Of a DNA stretch of 64,000 bases, positions 45,911 to 58,139 are shown piece by piece; position 1 is the first letter of the stretch; every line of letters begins with the position of its first letter. The notes beneath the pieces were generated by a model. That model saw only the letters and a program-made list of their open reading frames with translations, was not told where the DNA came from and searched no databases. The translations under genes and the position numbers were made by a program. Location of the stretch: assembly GCA_030549775.1 (NCBI GenBank), contig CM060172.1, forward strand, positions 6,683,861-6,747,860, written 5' to 3'. This stretch comes from Tamarix chinensis (lineage: Eukaryota; Streptophyta; Magnoliopsida; Caryophyllales; Tamaricaceae).

Positions 45911-47560
45911 GCTACCATCCTGAAAAATCTCAAATCACACAACTCTACCCTTAGATATCGTCTTCTTAATCTGCTCTAGCTTAACATCTTCTACCTGACA
46001 AGCTCGAATCTCATTGAAGATTGTCAAAGTGATCGAGAATGCACTCATCCTCGTCTCAATATCCCCGAGTCCAATTATTTCCATACTCAACTCTTGAAGG
46101 TCTCTCTAGATCCAATCCGACACTATTAGCAAACCCAAGGATGCAAAGTCTTCCTACTGAGAGCACCTGCTATGATGTTGGATTTACCCTTGTGGCATGA
46201 TCAATTCTCACTATGTAAAGATGTACTTAAGGCTCTTATGGTCAGTATAGAACATACATTGTATCCCAAATAGGTAATGTCTCTTGATCCTCAAGGTAAA
46301 AACTGCTACAGCTAGTTCAAGGTCATGCATAGGATAGTTCTGTTCATGCTCCTTCAATTGGTGAGAAGAATAGGCCACTACCCTCTATGCTGCATCAACA
46401 TACACCCTAACCCAAGCTTGGATGCATCACTATACACCTCCAATCCCTCTGGTACCCAATAGCAATGTAAGCACTAGAGCTGAGGTAAACCTCCTCTTGA
46501 GCTCCACCAAATCCTCTGTGCACTTATCGTCCCAAACAAAGAGGGTCATATCCTTCAACAAGGTAGTTAAATGACAAGCAATTTTAGAGAAATCTTAGAC
46601 TAGTAGCTTGCTAAACCTAGAAAACTAAAAATTTCCCTAATTTCCATTGGTGCGGTCCACTCTAACACTGCTCGGATCTTAGAAGGATCCACCTACACAC
46701 TTTCCCCCAAAATGAAATCACTAAGGAAAGCTACCTGTCCAACCAAAACTCATACTTAGAGAGCTTGGCGTACAACTTATGAGTCCTCAACAACTTCAAA
46801 GCCTACCGAAGATGTTGGTCATGTTCCTCACGAGTCTAAGAATAAATTAGGGTATTGTAGATGAAGGCCACAATGAATTGATCAAGATATTGTTGGAAGA
46901 TGTGGTTCATGAGAGCCATGAACACCTCTAGCACGTCCAAAAGACATCACCATGATCTCATAGTGGCCATACCTTATCCTGAAGGATGTCTTTAGTATGT
47001 CCTTGAAAATCCTCAGCTGATGATACCCTAATCTAAGATCTATCTTCAAAAACATTATATCCCCACACAACTAATCAAAAAGGTCATCAATTCGTGGTAA
47101 AGGATAGCAGTTCTTCCTTATAACCTGGTTCAATCTATGATAATTAATGCAAAGCCTCAACCCACCATCCTTCTTCCTCATAAAAAGGACGGGTGCTCCC
47201 TAAGGTGATACACTAGGTCAAATGTACCCCTTGGAATTCCACTAGAAACTCCTCCAACCAAGTATATAGTTCCACCATCTCAATCGGTGCAAGGAGACAG
47301 GGTGCCTTCAACACAGGCTCTGTCTAGTAGAAGGTCTATAATGAATTCTATATCATGCACTGGTAGAATCCATAAGATCTCATCAGGAAACACATCTAAA
47401 ACTCCTGCACCACCGGAATTTAAGAAGAGGATCCTGAACGATGCATGAGAAGAGTGGGTACCCTTTCCGCACTAGCATACCAAGCACCACCACAAATACC
47501 ATCCTCACTAGGGTCCTAGGTTTACATCTTTAGTAAGAGATCTTAGCAACATGTGGTCCC
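45911..47560 (-). pseudogene. Element B reverse transcriptase and RNase H (broken)
   Basis: On the minus strand RT motifs are [15 protein letters not shown] at about 47150-47205 and [15 protein letters not shown] near 47000-47060, then [12 protein letters not shown] near 46950. RNase H is recognisable at about 46213-46355: [17 protein letters not shown], then [22 protein letters not shown]. All are in short pieces separated by stops and small indels. This gene would copy the element RNA and degrade it afterwards. RNase H here keeps TDHKSL, which element A has lost. Confidence 0.83.
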
Positions 47561-47930
47561 TTAAGAACCACGCACTCCTGTGCACAATATATCAATGCTT
47601 GATATCTTACAAGCATATTCATTCCAAGTATAGCGTCTAAATCCTAAAGCTCAAGCTCTATGAGGTCCACCGGAAGCTCAATTCTGCTAACAACTAAGGC
47701 CACATCTCTATACAGTCTAGAGCATGGAAGTCTATCCCCATATGGGAGAACAGTAGAAATCTCTACACTAATAGAAGGAGCCATAGCTGTCTTAGCTACG
47801 AAAGAAATAGACATGAAGGAATGTGACGCACCCAAGTCAAATAATATGTAAGAAGGGAAAGAATAAAGCCCCAAACATACTCGTGGCGATATCAATCTGT
47901 TGGCTAACCTCTAATTAACTCATCACATTT
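47561..47930 (-). pseudogene. Element B aspartic protease (broken)
   Basis: The frame 47895-47644 contains SYILFDLGASHSFMSISFV, a Tekay/Del protease core in which the DSGA active site is DLGA. GDRLPCSRLYRDVALVV and LPVDLIELEL follow, the second half of the domain; the next residues (about 47600-47640) match an LGMNMLV-like strand. It would process the polyprotein. The Ser to Leu change next to the catalytic Asp probably abolishes activity. Confidence 0.8.
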
Positions 47931-49015
47931 AGGCAATTGCCTGGAGGTGGTCTTGTAGTCCCACCTGAACCATACCCCTACTAAAAAGCATGGGGTCTTT
48001 GCATCATTTGCTATAGACAAGTCTTACTAACTCCATTGTTAGTCGACTATGCTTTCTGAACTAGCGATGTTTGAGCCACTATACCCTATGAATGTGGTTC
48101 CCCTAGCAAAACACTACCTCCAATGGAACAACACTCGAACTGGGGATGCCCTAACCAACCACAATTATGGCACCGAACTAGCTGCCCAGAATAATCATTC
48201 CCCGAGTGGTTCTTACCACACCACTAATAGAAGAAACACCTCACACCTGGATAACTCAACTATACTCCAAAGTGGGATACTACTTATGAATGCTAACTAC
48301 TTAAGGTCTTGAACCTCTTCTCTCCCCCATGGTGTTGACCGCCCTCAAACCTCCTCTTGGCCCCTAACTGGGCACTATAAGCTTGAACAATCGCTAATGC
48401 CTCTAAGGCATAGTTGTATATAGTCTGCAAGTCCTATTCATGAGTACCTACTAACATCTCTTGGATTCTTAAAATCAACCCTAGCCGAAAGCAATGCACC
48501 TTTATCCTCTCATTATTGTTGACCTTAGGTGCAAAATGATCCAAGTCCAAATACCAGCTATAGTACTCCTCCACAAAAGACATCCCCTAATCCAATGCCA
48601 TGAAAATGTCACACTTTGCCATCCTTAGGTGAGTAGGATAGAATTGATCCCTGAGCATCTCAATGAAGGACTCCCACTAGTCTAAAGTGGCTCCCCACAA
48701 CTATTGACCTCTCCACCACTTTTCAACATGACCCCGTAGACAAAATACCCTAATATCCACCTGCTTACTCTCTAGGTAACCATTAGCTACAAAGATCTTC
48801 TCAAAACCCCCTTAGCTAGTGCTCCAACACGTCTGGATCCTCCTAACCCTCAAAAACTAAAGGGCAATGAAGATCAACCTAACAAAGCCAATCCTCTTAT
48901 GGTAACACCGGAATAGGAGATGGCGGTGATGGTGGAGCCTCCTCACACTAAATTTACCCTCCATGAATGCTCCAACAGTCTCCATAAAATGCTCGAGATG
49001 CCAATTTGCAGCCAT
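47931..49015 (-). pseudogene. Element B gag (broken)
   Basis: The likely start ATG is at 49013-49015 (MAANWHLEHFMETVGAFMEG). It lies about 230 bp inside the PBS, a normal spacing. The capsid region lies across about 48350-48870 with many stops. A CCHC zinc knuckle (C-HN-C-GWLG-H-PQFE-C) is at 48131-48172. Downstream it joins the protease. Open plus-strand frames at 48049-48312 and 48920-49126 are shadows of this gene. Confidence 0.75.
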
Positions 49016-49247
49016 CTAAACCCTAGAGTACTAAGCCACGTTAGAAGGGAACTCAATACGAACCGTACCATTAGTAGAAATGAAGGTAGCACATTGCAAA
49101 GGATAGAAGTTAATCCTATTCTTTAAAAGTAAGGCCGACTCCCAACCCAAACCAATGCTTGCTCACAGAGTAAATCGAATTCTGCTAGTTCAGATGAAAC
49201 TGAAGAAATACATTTTTGCAAAACAATGTCACGATTTAAAACCATAG

Positions 49248-49262
49248 GCTCTAATGCCAACT
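49248..49262 (-). other. Primer binding site of element B
   Basis: Element strand: TTGGCATTAGAGCC just inside the 5' LTR, two changes from the initiator-Met tRNA complement TGGTATCAGAGCC. Confidence 0.75.
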
Positions 49263-52200
49263 TGTAAAACCCCTAATTTTTAAAGTAGAACCTTTTGTTT
49301 TTAAGACAACGTAGAAAAGATTTAAAAAAGCAAAATCAGGGAACATAACCACCACATCAACCATGAGACAAGTGTGATCATCACCTAACCTATACATGAT
49401 GCAAGGCTAAATGGAATAAGGAAATAAAAAATGCATGATTTAATATTAATGTGATAAGACAAGGTAGATAAGACTAGAACAATATTATAAATGGAATGAA
49501 CATGATAATTTTACAAAATCAAATACAAGAATCTAAGGTAGGAGTTTAAATAACCGAAAATATAAAACCTCCCAAGGTAGTGGGACAAATACTAATAACC
49601 TATTAGCCTAACTCTTAGGCATAATCATAAGCCTACAACCCCAAGCAACGGCCTATTAGTGACCCAAATCATCACCCTCAACATACTCTAACTGAGAGTT
49701 GTAACCCTATAAATAATCATCTACTCCCTAAACCAGAAGTTGAATCATTATAGTGACCACACAAGTGTAGCATCAATATAGTAAAGTACTAGAAAATCAT
49801 AATACCTAAAACATGGAAGGCTCATGCAGCACATTGAGCTCATATAGTAGCAAGGTATTCATTCTACTCAAAAGATAATATACGAAAATAGTGAGAACAT
49901 ATAAATACCTGAATGAGACCTAAGGTTATATATTTACACACAAGCATGGTTTGTCATAATAATCCATATAAAAGTAAAGCACATTATGCCAACATCCATG
50001 ATGGGACTAGCATCGGATTGTAACTCCCACCACCGCATCACACTCTTCAACATCCACCACACTTGGTCTCCTAGATGAGGGAGCATATGCTAAATTTTGT
50101 GTTTGCCTCACTTGAAGTACAAAACCATAGAATCAGAACATTACCAATATAACATGATAGGACGAACGTAGGACTGCCGCTCCCACCACCTCATCACACT
50201 AGTGACAAAGGGCTTTTCCCAAGGATCTTCAACATCCACCACACTTGGTCTCCTATGTGAGGAGGCATACGCTCAATTTTGGGTCTACCTCACACACCAT
50301 GCTAGCACTAGTGCTAAGGGGATTTTTATACGGATCTTCAACATCCATCACACTTGGTTACCAAGGCTAGGGGGAAAAAAGATAACTAAACCCTAAGTAT
50401 ACATACTGGGAAAGCCTCTATGATTTTATAATAAAAAATACACATATCAAACCAATTAGGTTTTTTAAGTGTTGACACCAAACACTAACCAAGGCATACA
50501 AGCTACCAAATGGGTGTTTAGAGATAACAACAAACTCACACAAGGCACTAAATTCACCAAATTAGGTGTTTGGAGATAACACCAAACTAATCATACAATT
50601 TGGGTGTTTAAGGATAACACCAAACTCAACCAGATGAAAGTCTCAAATACCATCATACTGGTTCATATTATCATCGGTCAATCATGGTTGAAATTATAAT
50701 TAAAATGTTATAAATACATGGAATATTCAACACAAAAGGCCCAAAAGAAACATATCAAATCATGTGGTTTCCAACCAGACCAATCTATCAGTCCTCAGAC
50801 TAGTCAACTAGTCTGGTCATACTAGACTTGGATAACAAAAAAACAAGAGCATCAGTTGACTAGTTGGCCTCATTGGTTGACGGTTCATGAGAACCACTTG
50901 GCTGGTTTGGTCCAACCGACCGATAGATTTAAGAAGAGACCAAAACATATTAGCCTGTAGAAAACCAATTAATGGGTTTGACCAACCGATCGATGGGTCA
51001 TAACAACTTATTGACTAGCTTGGTCTAACTGATTGATGGGTCTTAGTAGAGATCAAACAACCATGGACTACAAGGACACCAATCAATAGGTTTGAACAAC
51101 CAATAGATTATTCATCAAGACCAGCCGATTGATTTACCAAACCAATCGACTGATCTCTCAACCAACTGATCCAAAACTCTAAACCATTCAACTACTCCAA
51201 AACTAGTTAACTAAATCAAGGAACTTAACAACTCATCTAGTAAAACACAACCTAAACTTGTGAAACACACACCAAATTTTATCACACTTTACCATATTAA
51301 TCCTGGCATACTTCTATGTTAAAATAAACATAAAAATACATGCTTCACACATAGAATCACATCAACACTTTATGACATACACACTTAACCAAATCATGCT
51401 CAATAATCAATTTTATGCTTAAAACTCAAGAAACTCAACAACACTTACTAGAGATGGGTTATCCCATATGCTCATAACATGAAATACAATCATATCATAC
51501 TCAAATAAATACTCACACATGGAACCCCAATATATCACAAAAGCCTAATTATGTTAAATATAAGAATACCTTACCTTGGAGTAATTCTTCTTGCAAAAAA
51601 ACTCCTATTAGATGGTCTATTTGGTAGAACTTAATATTCTAAGAAAATCAAAGTAAAACCATTAAAAATACTCTTCCAAAACTTCATAAAAGCTAAGAAA
51701 ATTAGATGAACACAAAACACCAACTTTTGACTCAAAATAGGGTATTAAAGAGAATCTAAAATCTCTAACTTTTATCAACCTTGGTTCTTCCTTGCTTAGG
51801 GAAAGCAAGAGAGAATTAAAACTAAGATTGGATCAAGAAAAAGGAACACAATGCCTACATAATTCAAAGGAGAAAACCAAAAAGGGTCTCTATTTTTTTC
51901 TCAATAGAAGGAAGAAGAGAGGAAAATGGAAAGGTATTCAACACTTAGTGAGGTTTCCCCATAAGAAGGAAGAAGATAGCAAGAACACAAGTGAGGAGTG
52001 ATAATCGGTCAGAAAAATGAGAGGTATAGGGGTAGGTTAGTTGAAATCCTCAAGGAAAAGAGGGATAAGATAGGTAATGTTGAGTGTGGGAAACTTAAGA
52101 AGTGAAGGATAACTTAATGGGGTGGTGAGGGGTTGAGTATAGTCAGAGATGGGTATGTAAGTGGATTGGCAAGTTAGGGGAGATTGAATAAAGCCAAAAA

Positions 52201-52662
52201 TCACTACCCTAGCTACTAGAAGAGAGAAGGAGAGGAGAGGGAAAATGAGAATGGAGGCTTGCCTCCAAAAGTGGCTTTTTTAAAGAATTTTGCTAATTAA
52301 AATCATGTAATGGTCTAATTAATATGAAAATAACACCTTGACACTAAAATATGCTTATTAGCATAATTAAACTCAAATAATAAGTTTTCATAATCATTGG
52401 AGAGAAATTTCAATTAAAATCAAAAATGGATTTGACATTACAAGCTAACTAGTCAATCAATTTGGGCAAACCAATCGACTAGTTTGTCGAAAACAAGAGC
52501 ATAAATTTCCTTAGCATACCAGTCGATTAGTTATGTAAACTTGGTATACCTGAAATTCATATTTTTATTCAAATTTCAAGCCCACTTCAAAACTAAAACT
52601 CATTTATTTTAATCAGCATAATTATAAATACAATTTGAAGGATTTTGGGACAAGATATTACA
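49263..52662 (-). repeat. 5' LTR of element B (3,400 bp)
   Basis: Plus-strand TGTAAAACCCC ... GATATTACA. It is uninterrupted and so gives the empty-site sequence for G1/G2. It contains GGATCTTCAACATCCACCA modules (50035-50350), GTGTTTAGAGATAAC repeats (50510-50630), the CAACTAGT motif field (50770-51250) and an A/G-rich tract toward the outer end (51780-52290, probably the promoter-proximal CT-rich tract in element sense). Confidence 0.92.
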
Positions 52663-52667
52663 CTTTA

Positions 52668-54169
52668 CATACTCAATAGATATTTGTGAAGGCCTTAGTG
52701 GGAGAATCCTAATAACTATTTTATAACTTTAAAGGGTAATGTAATATGCAGTATCGGCTTAAGATGGATTAATCAGATTAATTAATGAATTAATATTGAT
52801 TAAGAATTAATAGAAACCCCATCACATAGTTGGGAGAATGAGAATGGTTAAGATGGAATAAGTATGTGGATTCCTTACTTGCATGTTATATGGCCCTTGC
52901 ATGATCATTCAACCTAGATAAATAACATACTAACTAATTAAAGTGAAAGATGATCGAGCATTATATGGGTCTGGTTTACCCAATCCTCAATTAGCTAATT
53001 GGGGTTAGTATGCCTCTAAGTGTTTATTGGTACCTTTTTCCATTCCCTTTGGGTGGGATCTTAGTATATCTCAGTACCTTCTTACTATAGACACTGATGA
53101 TGTACTAAGAGGTATCGATACAAAAGGGTTTGGTCACCTAGAAGGTTTTAGCTTTAGCCCAGACTTATATCCATTGGTAGTTACTTAGCTTGAACTAAAC
53201 TTTATGTCCTTTGGTTTGGATAGGCTTCCATGGTATGTAAGACTATAGGGTAATGCACAATCCATCAATCGATTAGAATTTGGAATAAGAATATGGATAA
53301 GGAGAAAAATAAAAGTAAAAAAAGGAAAAGAATGGTAAAAGAGATAAGGGCTTATAAATAAATGACCTAATAAATTATGTAAGATGAAAAATGGAGTTAT
53401 TGTTAAAATATGTGCATAGATGATAGAAGACTTAATAATAGCTAGACAATATTCTTAGTAGATTACATGTTTCCATCTATGATGTTGTGTTATGTTGATA
53501 AGCATAATGAGTCATCTATGCTATGATTTTTTATTGTATTAGATGACTATGATAGAGAATGTACATATATTTATATGGATTAGGCATGAAATATGTTAGT
53601 ATGATCTCCATATTATGTTGGAACTTTGTGTGCTTGTGACTCCCATTAAGAAAGTAACTTAGCTTACTCAATACAAAGCATATTGATATGCTCGTTTGGT
53701 CAATCCCTTGCTCATTCCCATGAGTAGAGAGCCATGTGCAGGTTCTTAGGACAATTAGTAGTAGGCCTATCTCATGCTAGGCATTAGTTCTGACATCGAT
53801 GACATCCAGCGACTTTTGTGCAGTCCATAATGGATTAAAGTTTAGGGCTACACGTACTTTTGTTTTTGTACTTAAAATTATGTCCTTTGGCCTAATTTTC
53901 CTCATGTATTTAAATATTTTATGACCATTGAGTTTATGTACTTGAAAACCTTTTCTTGATATTTATATAATGTGTTTTTTGTGCACTCTACTTTTATTTT
54001 GTTCGTTTGATCGTTAGCCTTGTATTTAACATGGGACGGGTGGTTGATGCCTATCCTATGTTGGTGCAGCAGTAACACCTCATTTTTTCTAAACTTTGAG
54101 TAGTTTTCCACTTCTACAAGGTTTTTAAAAAATAAAAAATAATTATTAGCAAAAAATATGGGTGTTATG
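52668..54169 (+). repeat. Truncated giant LTR G5 (3' part)
   Basis: Related to the 3' half of G1/G2. It has ACTAATTAAAGTGAAAGATG (compare CTAATTATTTAAAGTGGAAG in G2), TTACTCAATAC near 53660 (TTACTCAGTAC in G2), and TTGCTCATTCCCATGAGTAG (TTGCTCATTCCCACGAGTAG in G2). TGTGCAGGT near 53737, then an A-run and ATGGGTGTTATG at the end complete the match. The 5' part is missing or lost at the element B boundary. The short minus frame 53902-54111 is not a gene. Confidence 0.72.
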
Positions 54170-54174
54170 CTATC

Positions 54175-55621
54175 AATAAAAATTCCTCATTCTAAGTAAA
54201 TCATAATACCTCACAAGAAGTATGCTCACATTGCGCGTAACACACAATTATAGATATCTTACCACGATCATATAATTACAAGTGAAGACAACATCTAGAA
54301 TATCAAGATTTAACAAACCAACCATATAATATTAATCCAATTAAAAAAACCTAATAAGGGCATAAGAAAGGCATGCTAAAAATTGAACAAAAATTATAAG
54401 GTATCAACAAATCCTATTCCACGCACAATATGGTATTTATTTGATGTCACCAAATGGTCCAAACTTTATCAAGCTAATCCTAATCCAATTATTTTAGATT
54501 TATTATGATGGGTTTATAAGAAAATTTAATCAAAATAATCCATTCTTCAGTGGAATATAATCCTATGTCCAAGACAATGGTTTTCAAAGATGTGCTCCAA
54601 ATCAAATCACTCAATTCCAAAGCAAATATAGGTAAAGGATCCTTAAGACATAATAGTAGCCCATACTTAACCTTAGTACCCAAGTCCTTAAGTACTCATA
54701 CCCACTATAGGGTGTATTGAATACCTATAGAGATAAAGTTAGACTTTTGATCCAAAGGTTCAACTATACACTTGATGGCTTATTACGAGGCACAAGGTCC
54801 CTTTCCAAATCAAATATTTCTTTGTATGTGATTATTATCTTACTAATTTTTGTTTATCATTCCACAAAGGATGATGAGGTCCAAACACAACTATCAAATT
54901 ACCTAAGGACCAATAGATCACACAAAAATATAATTATCATCTTAATTCTTAAGGACCTGATAAGTCATATCAACAATGTCACCGTGGCCTAGGGTTAGGC
55001 TTCATCCCTTAGCCTAAACAATTTGCAATTTATCCACTTCAATTTTTTATCCTTTTCATATAAAATATTCCTAAATTATTCAAGGATAGGCCTAAGGTAA
55101 AATAAATTCAACTAGAGGTTAACTAAAATAGTCTTGATCAATTATTTCCACTTAAGCACATTAATGTTGCACATGACCCAAATACCTTTAAAACCCTAGC
55201 TATATCAAAATTAACCATTGATTCCAAAACTTTATTCCATTTACAAATTTCTTTTAAAAAGGCTAAAATATCATAACTTACATGTTTACATATGTAAGTA
55301 ATTTTTAAAAATGGCAATTGATTATTTTACCCCATATATATAAATTAAGCATGATAAGCTTATTAATTCCTAAGAATGCATTTCTACCACATCATTTTCT
55401 TCTTGATAAATATACACGATAATTTAAAGGCATGGATCAAAACTTATGACATAAATAGATCACAAAATATATAAAAAAATTGTAACTTTTCTACCTCTAA
55501 AGTATGCAACCAAAGAACCACCTACAAATACATGTAATAATACTCACTTTAAGCTACACATTCAAGGGATGTAATAAAACTTTCAACATTTAATGGAAAT
55601 GGCTTGGAAGGGAAGTCCTTA
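54175..55621 (-). repeat. Giant LTR G4, 3' part (minus strand)
   Basis: Reverse-complement match to the 3' half of G3. Examples are TTTGGTGACATCAAATA with its neighbours (54430-54470 versus about 59375), the TTACGCGCAATGTG block (about 54230 versus 59585) and TATTTTAGCCTTTT (about 55265 versus 58630). It continues at 60037 once G3 is removed. The outermost ~380 bp are missing. Confidence 0.8.
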
Positions 55622-55797
55622 TGTAAGACCCCATTTATATAAATCCTAATTTATATACCTAAATTTAAATTTTAATTATTATGTATAAGTAATTATAGAA
55701 TTAGTTTAGGGTTGGATAACATGATATTGTGTGTATTATTATATTTACTAAATTTATGTTAATAATCTAGATTAGTATATTAATACTTAAAGGAAAT

Positions 55798-55798
<1 letters not shown>

Positions 55799-55828
<30 letters not shown>

Positions 55829-55835
55829 CAACAAC

Positions 55836-55864
<29 letters not shown>
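55799..55864. repeat. AAT/AAC microsatellite
   Basis: (AAT)n with a short (AAC)n core; G4 has a counterpart at 61913-61940. Confidence 0.95.
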
Positions 55865-55866
<2 letters not shown>

Positions 55867-57816
55867 TTAATACTAATAAGAAAAATAAGAAGAAGAATCA
55901 TAATAATATTAATAACAATAGTAATAGTGGTAATAATAACAATAATAGAGTGATGATAATAATAATATTAACAATAATCATAATAAAAAAGATGATGATA
56001 ATTTTAATAATAAAATATTAATTAGGTTTGATTTTTTTTAGTAGTTAATAATCTCTTAAAATTAATTGATATTATTTATTTACTTGTTAATTAATTATTT
56101 AATTAATTAATTTTAACCTAATTTTTTTCTTATTATTTCTTTATTGCTAAGCTTAACCTAAACTACACAAATCCCTAACCCTCCTTAGTCGAAACCCAGC
56201 TAACCCAAACCAAACAATCTATGTTCATCTACCTCCTTTTCTCGTGTAGTTAAGCATGCTCTACCAACCATCCCCTTACCTATGCCTCCTTTCAAATGTG
56301 ACCCAACACCTGCACTATGCTTCGCCCCATCATCAACCCTATTTGGTTGATTTCCCTACACTCAACACCCTACACCCTTTCCACCCTCTGCCATCCTTGA
56401 CCACCTCGAACAAATATGTCCCTACCTTCCACTCTACACTGTCTTGTTCCATAACCACTAGCCTTGCTACCTGATTCCTTCTCCCTTCCACTATCCTCAC
56501 CACATGCAACCCAGCTCACCAACTTTTTTTTCATTCTCCCCCTTGCCCTTCTAGCCTTCTTGATCACATGATACCAACCCCGTTAGAATCCTATGCATCT
56601 GGTTTCCTTCCTTACCTAATTCTCCCCTCCTCACCTTTTTTTTTCTTTTTCTTTGTACTCCTTCATTTTCCTTATGTGGCTTACGTAATTTATCCTCAAC
56701 CAACTCCCTCTATTTTCCTTCTTTAATATCTCTTTTCAATCATGTTGGCCTAATCTTCATCTTTTTCTTTCCTTCTCTTATGGTCATTGCTCGACCATAC
56801 TCTCAGATTCACCCTCCTAAGTTTTTCTCTTCTTTTGGTATCACCTCAACCTTGCTTCATCCTCACCATAACACTGCCATCCTTCGTACATCCCAACAAG
56901 CCAGTGCTCGATCACCGCCATATACCATTACCTCTCCTCCCCTCACCCATCACCCCTACTTCATTCATTCCTCTATCATGATCCCTAGAATCGAGGACCA
57001 ACATCAACATTTCCCCATTTTGTCTTGCCATCCCCCTTTGTCGGCCACCACCATTGCCTTCCTACTTTCCCTTCAACCTTGATGTAACCCCATCGAGTTC
57101 CTTACCTAAGTAGCCACAAAAGACTACACCACCTTCACTAAGTAATCAACACTATCACCCTTCTAGCCTTGTTCCCCTACTATCAGTCAAATCCATCCAC
57201 CATTGCCCTATTTTGCATTGCTAACCATCTCCACTACATTTACCTTGGTCTCACCCCACCATGGTTAGATACTCCTTTGAGCCTCCTAACTCAAAATCCA
57301 ACAACACCACTAGCCTACACCACCTTACATAATCATGCCACGCTTGCACTGGTAAACTAAACCATCATCGTTCCCTTTTCCTTTTCAACACCCCCCGAGA
57401 TTGATCTACTATCACCCTTGTACATGTGCACTTGTTACCTCACATATGCACATAGTACTATCAAATCTTCCAGTACCCAACCCTCCCTTCCATCGAGTAT
57501 AAGCCCTAGTTAGGTTCTTTTTGCATGCCTAGTGTATAGTTATGCCATGCACCCATGACCCTTAGTTTAAATTCCCAAATATATTTTACCCTTAAATCTT
57601 ATATATATATATATCCAATCATGCTTCAGGTATCCTAAGAAGAGGCATTTTGTGGTATAATTTTTGTAGCTTGAAGGTAAATCCAAATACATCGTAGATG
57701 TTAGAATTTTAAGTGAATATGATAGATTATTTTTCCAGAGTAAAAATCATGCTAGGTTAATGTTACTAGAAAATTCATATTTTTTTCCCTAAAATAAAAG
57801 CATTTAATGTTACATT

Positions 57817-58139
57817 TAGGGCTATAAATGAGCTGAGCTAGTTCGGTATTCGGCTCGGCTCGGCTCGTTAAAAGCTCGGTTCGGCTCGTTCGTTTAATTA
57901 AACGAGCCTCAAAATGAGGCTCGGGCTCGGCTCGTTTATTAAACGAGCCGAGCTCAAACGGGAAAAAGCTCGGCTCGGTTCATTTTTTGGCTTTGGCTCG
58001 TGAGCTCGGCTCGGTTCGGCTCGTTCGTTTAGTTAAACGAGCCGAGCCCAAACAACATTTTAGGCTCGTTTAGTTAAATGAGCCGAACCCAAGCCTGGGG
58101 GTATTTGGCTCGGCTCGGCTCGGCTCGTTTACAGCCCTA
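57817..58139. mobile_element. hAT-like MITE made of GGCTCG repeats (323 bp)
   Basis: Perfect 8-bp target duplication GTTACATT (57809-57816 and 58140-58147). The terminal inverted repeats are TAGGGCTATAAATGAGC on the left and, reverse-complemented, TAGGGCTGTAAACGAGC on the right. The interior is made of GGCTCG / CGAGCC units and GTTTAATTAAACGAGCC palindromes, so it can fold into long hairpins. Eight-base duplications and TAGGG ends fit the hAT superfamily. No coding sequence. The equivalent place in G4 lacks it. Confidence 0.92.

Larger units (their letters stand above)
31638..52662 (-). mobile_element. Tekay/Del-like chromovirus B, minus strand, hosting two solo LTRs
   Basis: This is a complete LTR-internal-LTR structure. 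The left (3') LTR is 31638-44410, interrupted by G1 and G2 (about 3,450 bp without them). The internal region is 44411-49262 and the right (5') LTR is 49263-52662 (3,400 bp). The flanks are CTTCA (31633-31637) and CTTTA (52663-52667), a 5-bp target duplication with one change. PPT and PBS are in the right places. The internal region reads gag, protease, RT, RNase H, integrase, chromodomain, all riddled with stops. LTRs start TGTAATACCC and are shared with element A. Chromodomain, RT type and long LTRs fit the Tekay/Del clade; lineage is from memory of motifs. Confidence 0.9.

Noticed and set aside
56256..57360. Several overlapping Pro/Ser/His-rich frames
   Set aside because: CT-rich composition in G3 gives long frames in more than one phase, and the G4 counterpart has none in register.
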